Assembly (NCBI GenBank): GCA_038224615.1
Contig: JBBRFH010000224.1
Location: 1-5,889, forward strand
Direction: 5' to 3'
Source of the DNA: JBBRFH01 sp038224615
GTDB taxonomy: Bacteria; Planctomycetota; Phycisphaerae; Tepidisphaerales; Tepidisphaeraceae
DNA length: 5,889 nucleotides
Part shown: positions 5,477 through 5,889 of the stretch, one piece after another
Numbering within the stretch: the stretch's first letter is position 1
How the letters are laid out: each line of letters starts with the position of its first letter
Notes under the pieces: model-generated
Database searches by the model: none
The model's input: the letters and a program-made list of their open reading frames with translations, nothing else
What the model was told of the DNA's origin: nothing
Translations under genes and position numbers: made by a program

Positions 5477-5482
5477 CTCCTT
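5477..5482 (-). promoter_or_regulatory. Ribosome-binding site of gap
   Basis: AAGGAG on the minus strand lies eight bases before the ATG at 5468, a normal strong Shine-Dalgarno arrangement that fixes this start. Confidence 0.8.
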
Positions 5483-5532
5483 AATAAGGTTGGGTCGGAC
5501 GGCTCGCGTGACGCCCGTCTGACAGAACTGCG

Positions 5533-5561
5533 ACGATATGGACGGCGCGGGGCGCTGTCAA
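5533..5561 (-). promoter_or_regulatory. Sigma70-like promoter of gap
   Basis: On the minus strand a consensus -35 TTGACA (5556-5561) and a -10 TATCGT (5533-5538, 4 of 6 matches) are separated by exactly 17 bp. Transcription would begin near 5526, giving a leader of about 58 bases before gap. Confidence 0.6.
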
Positions 5562-5711
5562 GACCAAGGGATTCCCTTGTCCTTTGATAGTCGAGTGCGC
5601 GGATTTGCCACAGGGCTTTCCCAAATTCTTGCGTGAAAACGGCGCGGGTTCCCCGGTATGCTGCCCCCCGGCTCGAGGACGACGTTCCACCTGGCAGTCG
5701 GAGACGCATTG

Positions 5712-5889
5712 ATGAAGACGTTTGAAGGCAAGTCGGCCAGCCCGTGCTGCGCCGATCGGGAAGCTGAATTGTCGCTGTTGCAGTTGCTCGCTCAGAGATA
5801 TCCCAACATCGACGCCGCCACCGCGGAGATCGCGCGACTGGCGGCGGTGCTGACGCTGCCGAAGGGGACGATCCACGTCATCTCCGACA
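5712..5889 (+). CDS. fbp: Class III fructose-1,6-bisphosphatase, N-terminal part
   Basis: The gene runs off the window end; 59 codons are visible. FBPase hydrolyses fructose-1,6-bisphosphate to fructose-6-phosphate, the committed step of gluconeogenesis. The class III (Firmicutes-type, metallophosphatase-like) family has a characteristic opening. Here LLQLLAQRYPNIDAATAEI (22-40) is followed by ARLAAVLTLPKGTIHVISD (41-59), which matches the family pattern of a Y-P dipeptide, a T-E-I helix, and L-P-K-G-T before the D-x-H-G-E metal-binding motif. The window ends at the motif's first aspartate; the next base (A) fits the expected Ile codon. The ATG at 5712 has GGAG (5700-5703) eight bases upstream. 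The gene diverges from gap across 243 bp, consistent with a shared central-carbon control region. No firm plus-strand promoter was found. Confidence 0.85.
   Translation, partial: MKTFEGKSASPCCADREAELSLLQLLAQRYPNIDAATAEIARLAAVLTLPKGTIHVISD

Noticed and set aside
5479..5491. Palindrome CCTTAATAAGG-like around the gap ribosome-binding site as a translational switch
   Set aside because: The arms are five bases with a one-base centre, so a stable hairpin cannot form; no wider supporting structure was found.
4335..5522. A 395-codon plus-strand open frame opposite gap
   Set aside because: It mirrors the gap codons, is rich in Val, Asp and Ala in the manner of antisense frames, and runs through the gap terminator region and promoter side.
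5629..5662. fbp promoter formed by TTGCGT and TATGCT
   Set aside because: The spacing is 22 bp, too long for a sigma70 promoter, and no better -35 is seen.

Overview
The window is high-GC bacterial chromosome, probably from a planctomycete (Planctomycetota, perhaps Phycisphaerae). The best clue is a LEPRTLL tract followed by a delta-60-like phrase. This LEPR-XLL signature marks the N-termini of large planctomycete surface proteins. A class III fructose-1,6-bisphosphatase and an unusual, long GAPDH fit this placement but do not prove it. The phylum call is an inference.

Layout, left to right: (a) 1-81 is a repeat-rich intergenic edge. (b) 82-1613 holds smpB (minus) and an NAD(P)-dependent epimerase/dehydratase (plus). 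They diverge from a gap of only about 50 bp, where -10-like hexamers sit almost on both start codons. (c) 1614-1680 is a convergent junction with a perfect 13-bp hairpin. (d) 1681-2988 is recA (minus). It has a roughly 94-residue low-complexity N-terminal extension encoded partly by 15-bp tandem repeats, and a strong ribosome-binding site supports the GTG start. (e) 2989-4262 is a decaying stretch. It has two palindromes, an orphan N-terminal fragment of a LEPR-XLL surface protein, an intact XRE-family antitoxin, and its Gp49/HigB-like toxin broken by one in-frame TGA. (f) 4315-5468 is gap (minus) with a well-formed intrinsic terminator, a good ribosome-binding site and a sigma70-like promoter. 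(g) 5712 to the end is the start of class III fbp (plus), divergent from gap.

How the genes relate: smpB (ribosome rescue) and recA (homologous recombination, SOS) are housekeeping genes with no shared operon. The gap and fbp genes form a divergent central-carbon pair: reversible GAPDH and the gluconeogenic FBPase share a 243-bp control region. The toxin-antitoxin locus and the surface-protein fragment lie together between recA and gap, which suggests an accessory insertion site now eroding.

I see no rRNA, tRNA, CRISPR array, insertion sequence or intact novel system. The points most worth checking are the RecA extension, the nonsense-inactivated toxin beside an intact antitoxin, the trypanosomatid-like GAPDH, and the apparent leaderless divergent promoter pair.
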